Positions 17,415 through 27,147 of a stretch of DNA of 38,818 nt are shown piece after piece. This stretch comes from Sorangium cellulosum. Lineage in GTDB: Bacteria; Myxococcota_A; Polyangia; Polyangiales; Polyangiaceae. Each line of letters starts with the position of its first letter. The stretch's first letter is position 1. The translations under genes were made by a program, and so were the position numbers. The stretch lies in assembly GCF_001589285.1 (NCBI RefSeq), contig NZ_JEMA01000572.1, positions 1 through 38,818 on the forward strand, in the 5' to 3' direction. Below the pieces are notes generated by a model. That model was given only the letters and a program-made list of their open reading frames with translations, was not told where the DNA came from and did no database searches.

Positions 17415-19173
17415 GCGGCGCGTCGGCTGCAGCTTGCGTGGCCGCATCCGGCGACGCGAGCTCCGGCGCCCCTTCGGTCGGGCGCGCAGCCGAGGTGATG
17501 TCCCGAGCATCGGGCGAGGCTTTCGCCGGGGAGCGTCGCGCCCTGAGCGCGCACGCGACGGCCGCGAGGACGAGCAGCGACGCGAGCGGGGCGTCGCCCA
17601 GGCGGGTGTAGGGCGTCAGCGGCGCGTCCCTGATCGTCGGGCTCGCGAACGTGATCTCCGGCGCAGCGCCCTCGCTGCGGCTGCGCACCACGCCGCTCGC
17701 GTCGATCCAGGACGTGACGCCCAGGTTCACGGCGCGCACGAGATCGCGGCGCAGCTCGATCGCGCGCATCACCGCGAGCCTCGCGTGCAGCTCGGGCTCG
17801 GCGCTCCCGGTGAACCAGGCGTCGTTCGTGATGTTGACGAGGAGGTTCGGGGTGAGCGTCGCGGTGATCCGCCGCCCCACCCCGGTGAGCGTATCCTCGT
17901 AGCAGTTGAGCACGCCGATCCGGAGCGAGGGACCCGGCTCTCGAGGGAGCGTGAGGGCGCGCGGCTCCGCGCCCGGGATGAGCCCGCCGCTCTTCTGGAA
18001 GATGCGCCGCAGCCAGGGCAGGTAAGCGCCGCCCGGGACCGTCTCGCCGAACCAGAGGAGCTGCAGCTTGTCCTGCGTCGGCTGCATGCTCCCGTCCGGG
18101 AGCACGAGGGTCGCGGAGTTGTAGCTGTTCCGCTCCACCACGCCGTCGGCGGCCTTCACGGGGGCCGCCTGCGTGATGAGCCCGGCGAGGACCGGGCCGC
18201 GGACGCCCGGCCCCAGGATCGCGCGGCCGCCGCGCGGCGCCTGCTGGGCGCTGTGCGGGAGGGGGTAGGGATACGCGGCCTCGGGCCAGAGGGTGAGCTC
18301 GGCGCCGGCGGCCTGGGCCTCCCGGGTGAGCTCGTGCAGCGTGCGCAAGATCCGGGGGTGGTTCTTCGGCTGCCAGCGCTCGTGGGGCCCGACGGCCTGG
18401 TTGACGAGCGCGACCCGCGTCGTCGGCAGGCCGACGCTCGCGCGGTCCACCGCGGCCATCCGCAGCGCGCCGTGGACCGCGAGCAGGCCGAACAGCCCGG
18501 CGCCCGCGAGCGCCGGGTAGACGACCGCGCGGGACAGCCGGGGGCGGGCGGACCGCGGCCCCTGCGCCGACACGCCGGCGAGCGGGCGCCCGCCCGGCGC
18601 TTTCCCGAAGGCCGCGAGCCCCGCGCGGGTGAGTAGGGCCGCCCCCACGGCGAACAGCACGGAGACGCCCCGCTCGCCGATGAGGTCCGCGAGCTGAACG
18701 AGCGCCGGCCAGGGGCTCATGAGGCCGGCCGGCGTCCAGCCGAACACGGTCGGGAGCGCCACGGCGACGAACACGCCGATCGCGAAGGCGAGCTCGAGGG
18801 GGGCGCGCAGCCGCCGGAGGAGGACGCTCGTGATGCCGCCGCAGACGGCCCAGACCAGCGACTGGGCGGCCGCGAGCAGCACCAGCGCGAGGTACGAGGC
18901 GGCCGAGCCGAGCGGCGTGAAGCGCTGGATGACCTCGGGCACGAAGCGCAGGCCCACGATCCCCGCGGCCGTTCCCCAGGCGGCGCCGCGGCCAAAGGCG
19001 CGCCAGAACGTCGGCGCGTCGTGGACGGCGGCCGCCAGCAAGGCGAGGCCAGCGATGACCGCGGGATAGAGATCCGTGGGCGGGGCGGTGAGGGCGAACG
19101 TCGCGCCGCCAACGACGGAAAGGAGCAGCGGGGCGCGGCCGCGAGGCGCGCGTGGGGTCGGGGCCTTGGGCAC
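17401..19173 (-). CDS. lnt: Apolipoprotein N-acyltransferase
   Basis: Membrane enzyme that adds the third acyl chain to the N-terminal Cys of lipoproteins. The 590 residues show an N-terminal multi-pass membrane domain (about 15-240) and a periplasmic nitrilase-like domain with the triad Glu298 (LTLWPEAAYP), Lys369 (TQDKLQLLWFGE) and Cys424 (VLNCYEDT). NITNDAWFTGSAEPELHAR and a last membrane helix (about 540-560) follow. It is longer than E. coli Lnt (512), partly from an Arg/Gly-rich loop (190-215) and a C-terminal Ala/Asp/Pro-rich tail of about 40 residues. It starts at GTG without a clear ribosome site. The 3' end overlaps the HU-like gene by 14 bases. Confidence 0.95.
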   Translation of the reverse strand: MPKAPTPRAPRGRAPLLLSVVGGATFALTAPPTDLYPAVIAGLALLAAAVHDAPTFWRAFGRGAAWGTAAGIVGLRFVPEVIQRFTPLGSAASYLALVLLAAAQSLVWAVCGGITSVLLRRLRAPLELAFAIGVFVAVALPTVFGWTPAGLMSPWPALVQLADLIGERGVSVLFAVGAALLTRAGLAAFGKAPGGRPLAGVSAQGPRSARPRLSRAVVYPALAGAGLFGLLAVHGALRMAAVDRASVGLPTTRVALVNQAVGPHERWQPKNHPRILRTLHELTREAQAAGAELTLWPEAAYPYPLPHSAQQAPRGGRAILGPGVRGPVLAGLITQAAPVKAADGVVERNSYNSATLVLPDGSMQPTQDKLQLLWFGETVPGGAYLPWLRRIFQKSGGLIPGAEPRALTLPREPGPSLRIGVLNCYEDTLTGVGRRITATLTPNLLVNITNDAWFTGSAEPELHARLAVMRAIELRRDLVRAVNLGVTSWIDASGVVRSRSEGAAPEITFASPTIRDAPLTPYTRLGDAPLASLLVLAAVACALRARRSPAKASPDARDITSAARPTEGAPELASPDAATQAAADAPLSRP

Positions 19174-19246
19174 GAGGCGGCGTTATACCGCGTGGAGGGA
19201 GCCCGGACCGCGAAGGCGGGAGGGGCGAGAGCGAAACCGAAGCGAG

Positions 19247-19267
19247 CCCCGCCAGGTCAAGGCGGGG
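19247..19267 (-). terminator. Stem-loop behind the outer-membrane protein gene
   Basis: CCCCGCC, loop AGGTCAA, GGCGGGG: a perfect 7-base-pair stem 20 bases behind the stop of the minus-strand outer-membrane protein gene and ahead of lnt. No T-run. Likely terminator. Confidence 0.55.
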
Positions 19268-19287
19268 AGGAGGCTACGACGCGCCGC

Positions 19288-20208
19288 TCACCAGTAAACG
19301 CTGAGCCCACCACGGAAGAGACCCCCGCCCGACGTATCGGTCGTGCGGCCTGTGTCGGGATCCCTGAACTCGGGAATGCGCCCGTCGTCCGTGCGGCCGC
19401 GCACGAAGCCGAGCGCATCGATGTTCAGGGCGAGACGGGGGGAGAGCCGGAACTCGAGGCCGATGCCGCCGTGCGCGCCGAAGTAGTCGTACTCCGTGTT
19501 CGGGGCGAACGCCTCGCCGCCGGCCGCCTGGCCGGAGCGCTGCTCGACCTCGGCGTGCGCGATGTTGAGGCCGCCCGTGAAGTAGAACTGCGTGCGGCTG
19601 CGCGGGTTGACGAACAGCATGCCGCTCAGCGAGAGCGGCATCTCGCTCCGCGGGTTGCCGTTGTAGTCGATGCCCGCGAGGAAGTCGGCGCCGAGATCGA
19701 GCGCGAACGCGGGGACGGGCCGGTAACGCAGGCTGATCCCGACGCCGCCCATCCCGGCTTCGTCGGCCCCGCCGTGCTCGCGGCCCATCATCAGGCCCTC
19801 CATGCGGAAGTTGACGCCCCACTGGCGCCGCCAGCGCTTCTTCGGCGGCGGAGGCGGCGCTGGCGGGGTCGTGCGGCGCACGATCACCCGGGGCGGAGGA
19901 GCGGTCCCGGGCGCCACCACGATGACCTGCGGGGGCTGGCCCGAGGGCGAGGTCTGGTAGACGACGACAGGCGGCGGGGCCGGGCGGGTCGCGCGCCTGC
20001 CCGGGGGCGGGACGGGCGGCGGTGGGGGCAACGCCTCGGCGGGCGGGGGCTCGTCGGCGGGCGGCGGCTCCGCGGCGGCATCGGGGGGCGGCTCCACTTC
20101 CTCGCAGAACCAGGCGCCAGGAGGACAGTTGTTGTTCTCCTGCGCGAGCGCGCTCATCGGCGCGGTCATCGCCACCGCAACAAGGGCATGGGTCAAGCAA
20201 CGGCGCAT
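19288..20208 (-). CDS. Outer-membrane beta-barrel protein with proline-rich linker
   Basis: A 306-residue exported protein. Signal peptide MRRCLTHALVAVAMTAPMSA, cut near LA-QE (about 22). Next come a Cys pair (Cys28 and Cys35 in NCPPGAWFCEE), a strongly Pro/Ala-rich linker (about 38-135), then a barrel domain of alternating strands (FRMEGLMMG, GISLRYRP, ALDLGADFLAG, QFYFTGGLNIAH, GGIGLEFRL, LALNIDALGFVRG). It ends in Trp (GGLSVYW), the usual barrel signal for BAM-dependent insertion. The start is firm: AGAGGAG lies seven bases ahead of the ATG, and an ATG 18 codons upstream lacks this. Function unknown; an OmpA-like small barrel is likely. Confidence 0.85.
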   Translation of the reverse strand: MRRCLTHALVAVAMTAPMSALAQENNNCPPGAWFCEEVEPPPDAAAEPPPADEPPPAEALPPPPPVPPPGRRATRPAPPPVVVYQTSPSGQPPQVIVVAPGTAPPPRVIVRRTTPPAPPPPPKKRWRRQWGVNFRMEGLMMGREHGGADEAGMGGVGISLRYRPVPAFALDLGADFLAGIDYNGNPRSEMPLSLSGMLFVNPRSRTQFYFTGGLNIAHAEVEQRSGQAAGGEAFAPNTEYDYFGAHGGIGLEFRLSPRLALNIDALGFVRGRTDDGRIPEFRDPDTGRTTDTSGGGLFRGGLSVYW

Positions 20209-20443
20209 CGGGCGACTCCTCTTCGGTGCAGGGAAGTTAGCAACCGGGATGCCATCGACCATCTCGCTGGACTGTCGTCACCATGGCCGCGAAGCACGCC
20301 GGCGTGCATCGGCCGCCACGGCGCGCTGTGGCGGAAGGTTCACACGCGCGCCGTCCCGCAGGGTACTAGCTCGAACGGCAAACGTCACGGCGCGGCCGCC
20401 CCCGTCGGCAGCCCTGCCAACATCGAGAGCAATCGGATTCATC

Positions 20444-21643
20444 ATGCCTACGGTTACGTTGAAGCAGGGTCATGTTCGACCCGTGTGGTCGGGGCATCCC
20501 TGGGTGTTCGCTCAGGCGATCGCGCGCATCGAGGGCGGCGCCGTGGCCGGCGACGAGGTCGTGGTCACCGACCCCTACGGCAGCGTGCTCGGTCGCGGGC
20601 TCTACACGCCGCGCTCGGCCATCCCGGTGCGCATGTACACGCGCGAGGACAGGCCGATCGACGCGGCCCTGTTCCGGCACCGGATCGAGCGCGCCATCGC
20701 CCACCGCCGCGAGCTCGGCCTGCCCGCGCGGGCGCCCGGCCACGAGACCGACGCTTTCCGGCTGGTCCACGCGGAGGGGGACGGCCTGCCGGGGCTGATC
20801 GTCGACCTGTTCGGCGACGTGGCCGTCGTGCAGCTCGGCACCATCGGGGTCAAGCGCCGCGAAGGGGTGATCTTCGACGCCCTCCAGGCGGCGCTCTCGC
20901 CCCGCGCGATCGTGGACAGGACCCCGGAATCGCTCGCGAAGCTCGAGGGGTTCACCGCCGACGCCGGCGTCGTGCGCGGCGATCCCGGCGTCGACCAGCT
21001 CCGGTTCGTCGAGCGAGGGCTGCGCTACACGATCCCGCTCGCGCTCGGCCACAAGACCGGCTTCTACCTGGACCAGCGGACGCTGCGGACCCGCGTCGAG
21101 CAGCTCGCCCACAACCGGCGCGTGCTCGACGCCTTCTGCTTCGTCGGCACGTTCGCCATGGCGGCGGCCCGCGGCGGGGCGAGCGAGGTGCTCGCGATCG
21201 ACGAGAGCGCGACGGCGCTCGAGGTCGGGGCGGAGTGCGCGCGGGAGAACGGGCTGCTCGACCGGATCACCTTCACGCGCGACGACGCCCGCAAGGCGCT
21301 GCAGAACGCGTCGAGGCTGGGGGGCTTCGACCTCGTCATCTGCGACCCTCCGAAGCTGGCGGGCACGCGCGCGTCGAAGGACGCCGCGCTCACCGCGTAC
21401 CGGCGCCTCGCGGCCGGGGCGTGCCGCGCCACGCGGCCGGGGGGCGTCCTCGTCCTGTGCTCCTGCTCCAGCGCCGTGAGCCTCGACGACCTGACCCGGG
21501 TGCTCGCGCTCGGGGCGCGCGACGCGCGCATGCAGGCCGCTGTGTTCGACCGGCACTTCCAGGGCGGGGACCACCCCGTCCCGTCGGCCTTCCCCGAAGG
21601 CCTCTACCTGAAGAGCCTCATCGCGCGCGTCGACGCGCTCTGA
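20444..21643 (+). CDS. RlmI-like class I SAM-dependent rRNA methyltransferase
   Basis: A 399-residue protein with an N-terminal PUA-type domain (about 1-75: KQGHVRPVWSGHPWVFAQAI), a middle EEHEE-like region (HAEGDGLPGLIVDLFGD, GHKTGFYLDQR) and a C-terminal Rossmann methyltransferase. Motif I is LDAFCFVGTFAMAAARGGA, with DESATALEVG after it, then CDPPKLAG (motif IV) and VLCSCSSAVS, whose Cys fits the catalytic Cys of m5C methyltransferases. E. coli RlmI methylates C1962 of 23S rRNA and has nearly the same length (396). The frame is open far upstream, but the PUA start PTVTLKQGH fixes the ATG. The HAD gene begins 10 bases behind. Confidence 0.9.
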   Translation: MPTVTLKQGHVRPVWSGHPWVFAQAIARIEGGAVAGDEVVVTDPYGSVLGRGLYTPRSAIPVRMYTREDRPIDAALFRHRIERAIAHRRELGLPARAPGHETDAFRLVHAEGDGLPGLIVDLFGDVAVVQLGTIGVKRREGVIFDALQAALSPRAIVDRTPESLAKLEGFTADAGVVRGDPGVDQLRFVERGLRYTIPLALGHKTGFYLDQRTLRTRVEQLAHNRRVLDAFCFVGTFAMAAARGGASEVLAIDESATALEVGAECARENGLLDRITFTRDDARKALQNASRLGGFDLVICDPPKLAGTRASKDAALTAYRRLAAGACRATRPGGVLVLCSCSSAVSLDDLTRVLALGARDARMQAAVFDRHFQGGDHPVPSAFPEGLYLKSLIARVDAL

Positions 21644-21653
21644 CGATCGCCCG

Positions 21654-22514
21654 ATGGAACCCCTCTCCCGGCTGACCCCCGACGCCGCCCGCGCCCTCGC
21701 GGGGGTGATCTTCGACCTCGACGACACCGTGCTGGACCACGGCGCCCTCACCGAGCCCGGGTACGGAGGGCTCTTTCGCCTTCGCGAGGCGGGCCTCGCG
21801 CTGATCGCCTGCACCGGCAGGCCCGCCGGATGGGGCGAGGTGATCCAGCGGCAATGGCCGATCGACGCGACCATCGCCGAGAACGGGGCCGTCGCGGTGG
21901 TGCGCGGGCAGGCCGGTCCCGCCTCCGGCGCCGGCTACCAGGGAGCGCTCGCCCGGAGCGCCGGCGGCGGCCGGGTCGCCCTGCTCGACGGGATGGACCG
22001 GGAGGCCAGGCGAGCGCGACGGGCCGAGCTCGTCGCGCTCGCCGACGACCTGGTGCGTCGTTTTCCTGCGGCGGCGCTCGCGGACGACAACGATCAGAGG
22101 GTGACCGACGTTACCATCGACATCGGAGAGCACCGGCAGGTCCCGCCCGAGGACGTGCAGACGATGCGCGCGGAGCTGCGCGAGCGGGGGGTGAGGACGC
22201 TGCTCTCCAGCGTCCACCTCCACCTCACCCTTGACCCGTCCGACAAGGCCACGGGGGTCGTGCGGCTGCTCTCGACGCGGTTCGGCGAGGATCCCACCCG
22301 GGCGCGGTACCGTTACGCCTTCGTGGGCGACAGCGGCAACGATGGCGTCGCTTTTGCCGCATTTGCGTTGACCTTCGGGGTCGCCAACGTCCGAGCCCAC
22401 CTCGGCAAGCTGTCGGTGCCGCCGCGGTTCGTGGCCTCGCTTCCCATGGGGCGCGGGTTCGCAGAAATCGCACACCGGATCACCGAACTGCGGAAGAATG
22501 CACCCGCGCCGTGA
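21654..22514 (+). CDS. HAD-superfamily (IIB, Cof-like) phosphatase
   Basis: A 286-residue hydrolase. Motif I is VIFDLDDTVLDH (nucleophile Asp, about residues 18-29), motif II is ALIACTGRPAGW, motif III Lys is in DPSDKATGVVRLL, and motif IV is AFVGDSGNDGVAF. The cap between motifs II and III (about 80-200) and the order of motifs fit subclass IIB, which includes Cof-type sugar phosphatases and mannosyl-3-phosphoglycerate phosphatase. The substrate cannot be told from the sequence. It starts 10 bases after the methyltransferase stop and probably shares its transcript. Confidence 0.88.
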   Translation: MEPLSRLTPDAARALAGVIFDLDDTVLDHGALTEPGYGGLFRLREAGLALIACTGRPAGWGEVIQRQWPIDATIAENGAVAVVRGQAGPASGAGYQGALARSAGGGRVALLDGMDREARRARRAELVALADDLVRRFPAAALADDNDQRVTDVTIDIGEHRQVPPEDVQTMRAELRERGVRTLLSSVHLHLTLDPSDKATGVVRLLSTRFGEDPTRARYRYAFVGDSGNDGVAFAAFALTFGVANVRAHLGKLSVPPRFVASLPMGRGFAEIAHRITELRKNAPAP

Positions 22515-22613
22515 TCGCCGCGCGCGCGAATGTGCCTCGCGCTGCGATCCGCCCCACACATGGAGCACGTACCCTAGCCGCGACGCGCACCGAAGGAATA
22601 GGATCGAGCTTTC

Positions 22614-22678
22614 GGGAGGAGCATGCCTCCCAACCCTTTACAGGGGCGCGTGTTCTCGGGGACCATGACCTTGGTCCC
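22614..22678 (+). promoter_or_regulatory. Tandem stem-loops in the leader of the second kinase gene
   Basis: Hairpin 1 is GGGAGG-AGCATG-CCTCCC (22614-22631). Hairpin 2 is GGGACCA-TGACCT-TGGTCCC (22659-22678). Both stems are perfect. Each carries an ATG, at 22623 and 22665, in the same frame as each other but not in the kinase frame. Hairpin 1 also contains a strong ribosome-site sequence. Hairpin 2 ends 20 bases before the kinase ATG. The position suggests control of translation or transcription of the kinase gene. Confidence 0.45.
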
Positions 22679-22698
22679 TCGCCCGCCAGCGGCAGCAG

Positions 22699-24591
<1,893 letters not shown>

Positions 24592-24644
24592 CTCAGCGCG
24601 TCGGTCGCGCCGCTCGCCGCTCGCCGGTCGCGCCGCGCGCCAGC

Positions 24645-24679
24645 GACCCTGCGGGGTCTGCCCGCCGACCCTCGGCGGG
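24645..24679. terminator. Two stem-loops between convergent genes
   Basis: GACCC-TGCG-GGGTC (24645-24658) and CCCGCCG-ACCCT-CGGCGGG (24661-24679). Both are perfect and almost abut, in the 121-base gap between the kinase and the convergent zinc-ribbon gene. Good candidate for a bidirectional terminator. Confidence 0.6.
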
Positions 24680-24712
24680 ACGCGCGCGGCGCCGGGCTTT
24701 TCTCCGGGGTCT

Positions 24713-25321
24713 TCAGGAAGGCTTGCGGGCGCGGTAACACGCCTGGCAGAACACGTCGCGCCCCTCGACCGGCTTGAACGGGACCTCGCCCTCGGCGCCG
24801 CACGACTTGCACGTGATCGAGAAGGTCGGACGGTTGCGCGGCGCGCGGGGCTGCTGCGCCGCGCTGCGGGTCGGCGGCGCCGCGCGGCGCTCGCCGGCGA
24901 ACGACGGGGCGCGGTAGTTGCCGTCGTCGCGGGCAGGCGCGCCGCCGCGCGGGCGCTGCTGGTAGTGGCTCGGCGCCGTCCAGGCGGGCGTCAGCCCCGA
25001 GTACGCATCCTGCATCGGGCTCCGGTACTCGTTGACATCGCCCGTGTAGCGAGGCGTCCGAGGCTGCCCGCCGCCGCGCGGAGCGCCGCGGTACCCTCCG
25101 GCGCTCCGGGCCGCTCCAGGGCGCTGGTGCTGCGCTGCGCGCGTCGTCGACGCGCTCTCGTGCTCCCCTCGATTGTCCTTGCGCGCGCGGCGGCAGGTCC
25201 GGCACCGCTTGGGCGGGGCCGCGAGCTTCCGTTCGGCGTAGACGGCCGCTTCCGCAGCCGAGAATAGGAACGACGTGCCGCAGCTCGCGCAGACAATGTG
25301 CTCGTCTCGATGCTGTTCCAT
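24713..25321 (-). CDS. Double zinc-ribbon protein with disordered Gly/Arg/Tyr-rich middle
   Basis: A 202-residue protein. The N-terminal zinc ribbon has CASCG (11-15) and CRTCRRARK about 29 residues later, with FSAAEAAVYAERK between, as in the small bacterial zinc-ribbon family zf-trcl. The middle (about 50-165) is low-complexity: Gly/Arg/Pro-rich with spaced Tyr (GGYRGAPRGGG, RYTGDVNEYRSP, SHYQQRPRGG). The C-terminus is a second ribbon: CKSCGAEGEVPFKP then FCQACYRARKPS. AGAGGAA lies close before the ATG, so the start is firm. RG-rich spacers flanked by zinc ribbons suggest nucleic-acid binding, but that is inference. Convergent with the second kinase gene. Confidence 0.85.
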   Translation of the reverse strand: MEQHRDEHIVCASCGTSFLFSAAEAAVYAERKLAAPPKRCRTCRRARKDNRGEHESASTTRAAQHQRPGAARSAGGYRGAPRGGGQPRTPRYTGDVNEYRSPMQDAYSGLTPAWTAPSHYQQRPRGGAPARDDGNYRAPSFAGERRAAPPTRSAAQQPRAPRNRPTFSITCKSCGAEGEVPFKPVEGRDVFCQACYRARKPS

Positions 25322-25509
25322 GATTCCTCTTTCGTCAGGCCGACGGGCCTCGCAGGCTCACGGGCTCGGGTGCTCGGGTGGCACGCGTGACTCGCGTGAC
25401 TGGAGCGCCCGGGAGCTGCCCCGCTGCGCTGGAGAAGCGCACTTTACGCGGGGGATCTCGATGATACTGGTGGGATCGCCCTCTTGATGGGGCACGGGAG
25501 TGCCTACGG

Positions 25510-25523
25510 TGACATGCTTGTCA
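25510..25523. promoter_or_regulatory. Small dyad, operator-like
   Basis: TGACA, spacer TGCT, TGTCA: a perfect 5-base dyad about 200 bases before the KOW-domain gene. The length and spacing suit a dimeric helix-turn-helix regulator, but none can be named. Confidence 0.3.
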
Positions 25524-25540
25524 GGGCGGTCAAGCGTGCC

Positions 25541-25581
25541 GCCTCCACGCATCGCCGGGATCGATCGCGCGGCGTGGAGGC
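25541..25581 (+). repeat. 10-base inverted repeat, possible attenuator
   Basis: GCCTCCACGC (25541-25550) and GCGTGGAGGC (25572-25581) match perfectly around a 21-base centre, and CTTTGATTTC follows. The stem plus short T-rich tail is terminator-like for plus-strand transcription, 134 bases before the KOW-domain gene. Confidence 0.4.
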
Positions 25582-25714
25582 TTTGATTTCGAAGCTCCTC
25601 ACGATACCATCCGCGCGACTTTCACCGGGGAGCGCAGCTCCTCCCGTACTCCTCCTCCCGTGACGGACCACGGGCATCACCCGCCCACGCAGCGCCTCGC
25701 AGCCAGTCGAAGCA

Positions 25715-27121
25715 ATGAGCCATCCTTCCCTGCACCTCACCGCTCGTGACTTCGACGCGTACGCCGCCGAAAAGGCGACCTCGAAGGCCTACTCGCGCCC
25801 TCGCCTCGAGGTGAAGCAGCGCGCGCTCGCCTGGGCGCGCGGCGTGGTCGCCCGCCTGGCCGAGCTCGGCATCTCCGTCGACGTCCACGGCTCGGACGAG
25901 CACCCCTCGATCCGCAACAGGCACCGGGCCGACTGCCAGTGGGTCTTCTTCTGGCGCGACCAGGCCGCGCGGGACGAGCTCGATCGCCTGCTCGATCGCG
26001 GCCGCTCGATGTCCGAGGCGATCGACGATCCGAGCCCTTACACGCGGCACGCGTTCCTCGCGCTGCGCATCTCGGAGGGCGAGGTGCAGGTGTGCTTCGC
26101 GGTCCACCCGGACGCGAAGGTCGATGTCGACAACCTCCGGGCCCGCGTCTCGGCGACCGAGGACGCGACCGGCGAGCCGACGTCGCCGCTCGCCGCCGAG
26201 CTCACGAGCGCGCTGCACGCGCTCCCGGAGCAGTTCTCGTTCGGCGCCGGCGGGGGCGAGCGCGTCGCCTGCAGCGCGGCCACGCCCGACGCGATCGCGG
26301 AGATGCTCCGCCGCGCCGCCGACGGGCAGGTGCCGCTCTGGATCGGCTGGGCCGTCCCGCGGGAGACGGCGGTGGAGCACGCCGACATCCTCGACGAGCA
26401 GCTCGAGGACGCGCTCGTCGCGCTCGCCCCCATCTACCGGCTGGTCGCGTGGTCGCGCGAGAACGACCGCATCGCGCTCGACCACAAGCTCGAGGGCATC
26501 GAGCAGGAGCGGGCGCGGGCCCACGCCGAGCTCGAGGCCGAGAACGAGCGGTGGCGCTCCGAGCAGGCCCGCGCGCGCGAGCGATCGATGGAGCAGGCGC
26601 GGGCGCGCGGCGACGAGCGCGTGGAGGCCGCCCTCCCCGCCCGCCGGCCGACCCTGGCGACGCTGTTCAAGTCGACGAGCGGCGCCGGTCGCGGCGAGCC
26701 GCGCCCCGCGCCGAAGCACGGCGGAGAGGGCGCCGCTCCGGCCCGGCGAGCGCAGCACGCCGAGACGGAGCATCAGGCGAAGGCCGAAGCTCCCCAGAGG
26801 CCGTCGGCCGAGCACGCGCCGCGAGCGCAGCGCGCGGCGTCCGTCGAGCCGGACGCCGCCGCGAGGATCACGCCGGAGCCCGCGAAGGCCGGCGTGCTCG
26901 AGAAGGGCAGCCGGGTCCGCGTGCGGCGCGGGCCCTTCGCCGACAAGATCGGCGTGGTGAGCGAGCTCGACGGGCGCGGAGGGGCGCGCGTCCTGCTCGG
27001 GCTGCTCTCGACGAGGCTCGAGATCGACGACCTCGAGCTCGTCGTGGAGGGCAGAGAGCGCCCCGCCCTCTCGACGTCGCACCGCAAGCCGCTCGCCCCG
27101 ACGCCGCGCAAGGCGCGCTGA
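25715..27121 (+). CDS. Orphan protein with coiled-coil middle and C-terminal KOW-like domain
   Basis: A 468-residue protein I cannot name. The N-terminal domain (about 1-245) is globular: SLHLTARDFDAYAAEKATSK, then VARLAELGISVDVHGSDEH and DCQWVFFWRDQAARDEL. A charged helical stretch (about 250-305, EGIEQERARAHAELEAENER) is probably coiled coil. A low-complexity Ala/Pro/Arg region (about 305-395) follows. The end holds a KOW/SH3-like unit: KGSRVRVRRGPFADKIGVVS then RGGARVLLGLLSTRLEIDDL, as in NusG and L24. No signal peptide or membrane segment. Start: first ATG, weak ribosome site (GAAGCA). The ABC exporter gene begins 26 bases behind, so co-transcription is likely. Confidence 0.8.
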   Translation: MSHPSLHLTARDFDAYAAEKATSKAYSRPRLEVKQRALAWARGVVARLAELGISVDVHGSDEHPSIRNRHRADCQWVFFWRDQAARDELDRLLDRGRSMSEAIDDPSPYTRHAFLALRISEGEVQVCFAVHPDAKVDVDNLRARVSATEDATGEPTSPLAAELTSALHALPEQFSFGAGGGERVACSAATPDAIAEMLRRAADGQVPLWIGWAVPRETAVEHADILDEQLEDALVALAPIYRLVAWSRENDRIALDHKLEGIEQERARAHAELEAENERWRSEQARARERSMEQARARGDERVEAALPARRPTLATLFKSTSGAGRGEPRPAPKHGGEGAAPARRAQHAETEHQAKAEAPQRPSAEHAPRAQRAASVEPDAAARITPEPAKAGVLEKGSRVRVRRGPFADKIGVVSELDGRGGARVLLGLLSTRLEIDDLELVVEGRERPALSTSHRKPLAPTPRKAR

Positions 27122-27147
27122 GCGTCGCCCGCGCGGCTCTCCCCGAA

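Larger units (their letters stand above)
25322..25714. other. Divergent intergenic region with inverted repeats
   Basis: About 390 bases without a supported gene, between the zinc-ribbon gene and the KOW-domain gene, so it holds promoters for both. Base composition is less GC-rich than its surroundings. It contains TGACA-TGCT-TGTCA (25510-25523) and a longer inverted repeat (25541-25581). Confidence 0.5.
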
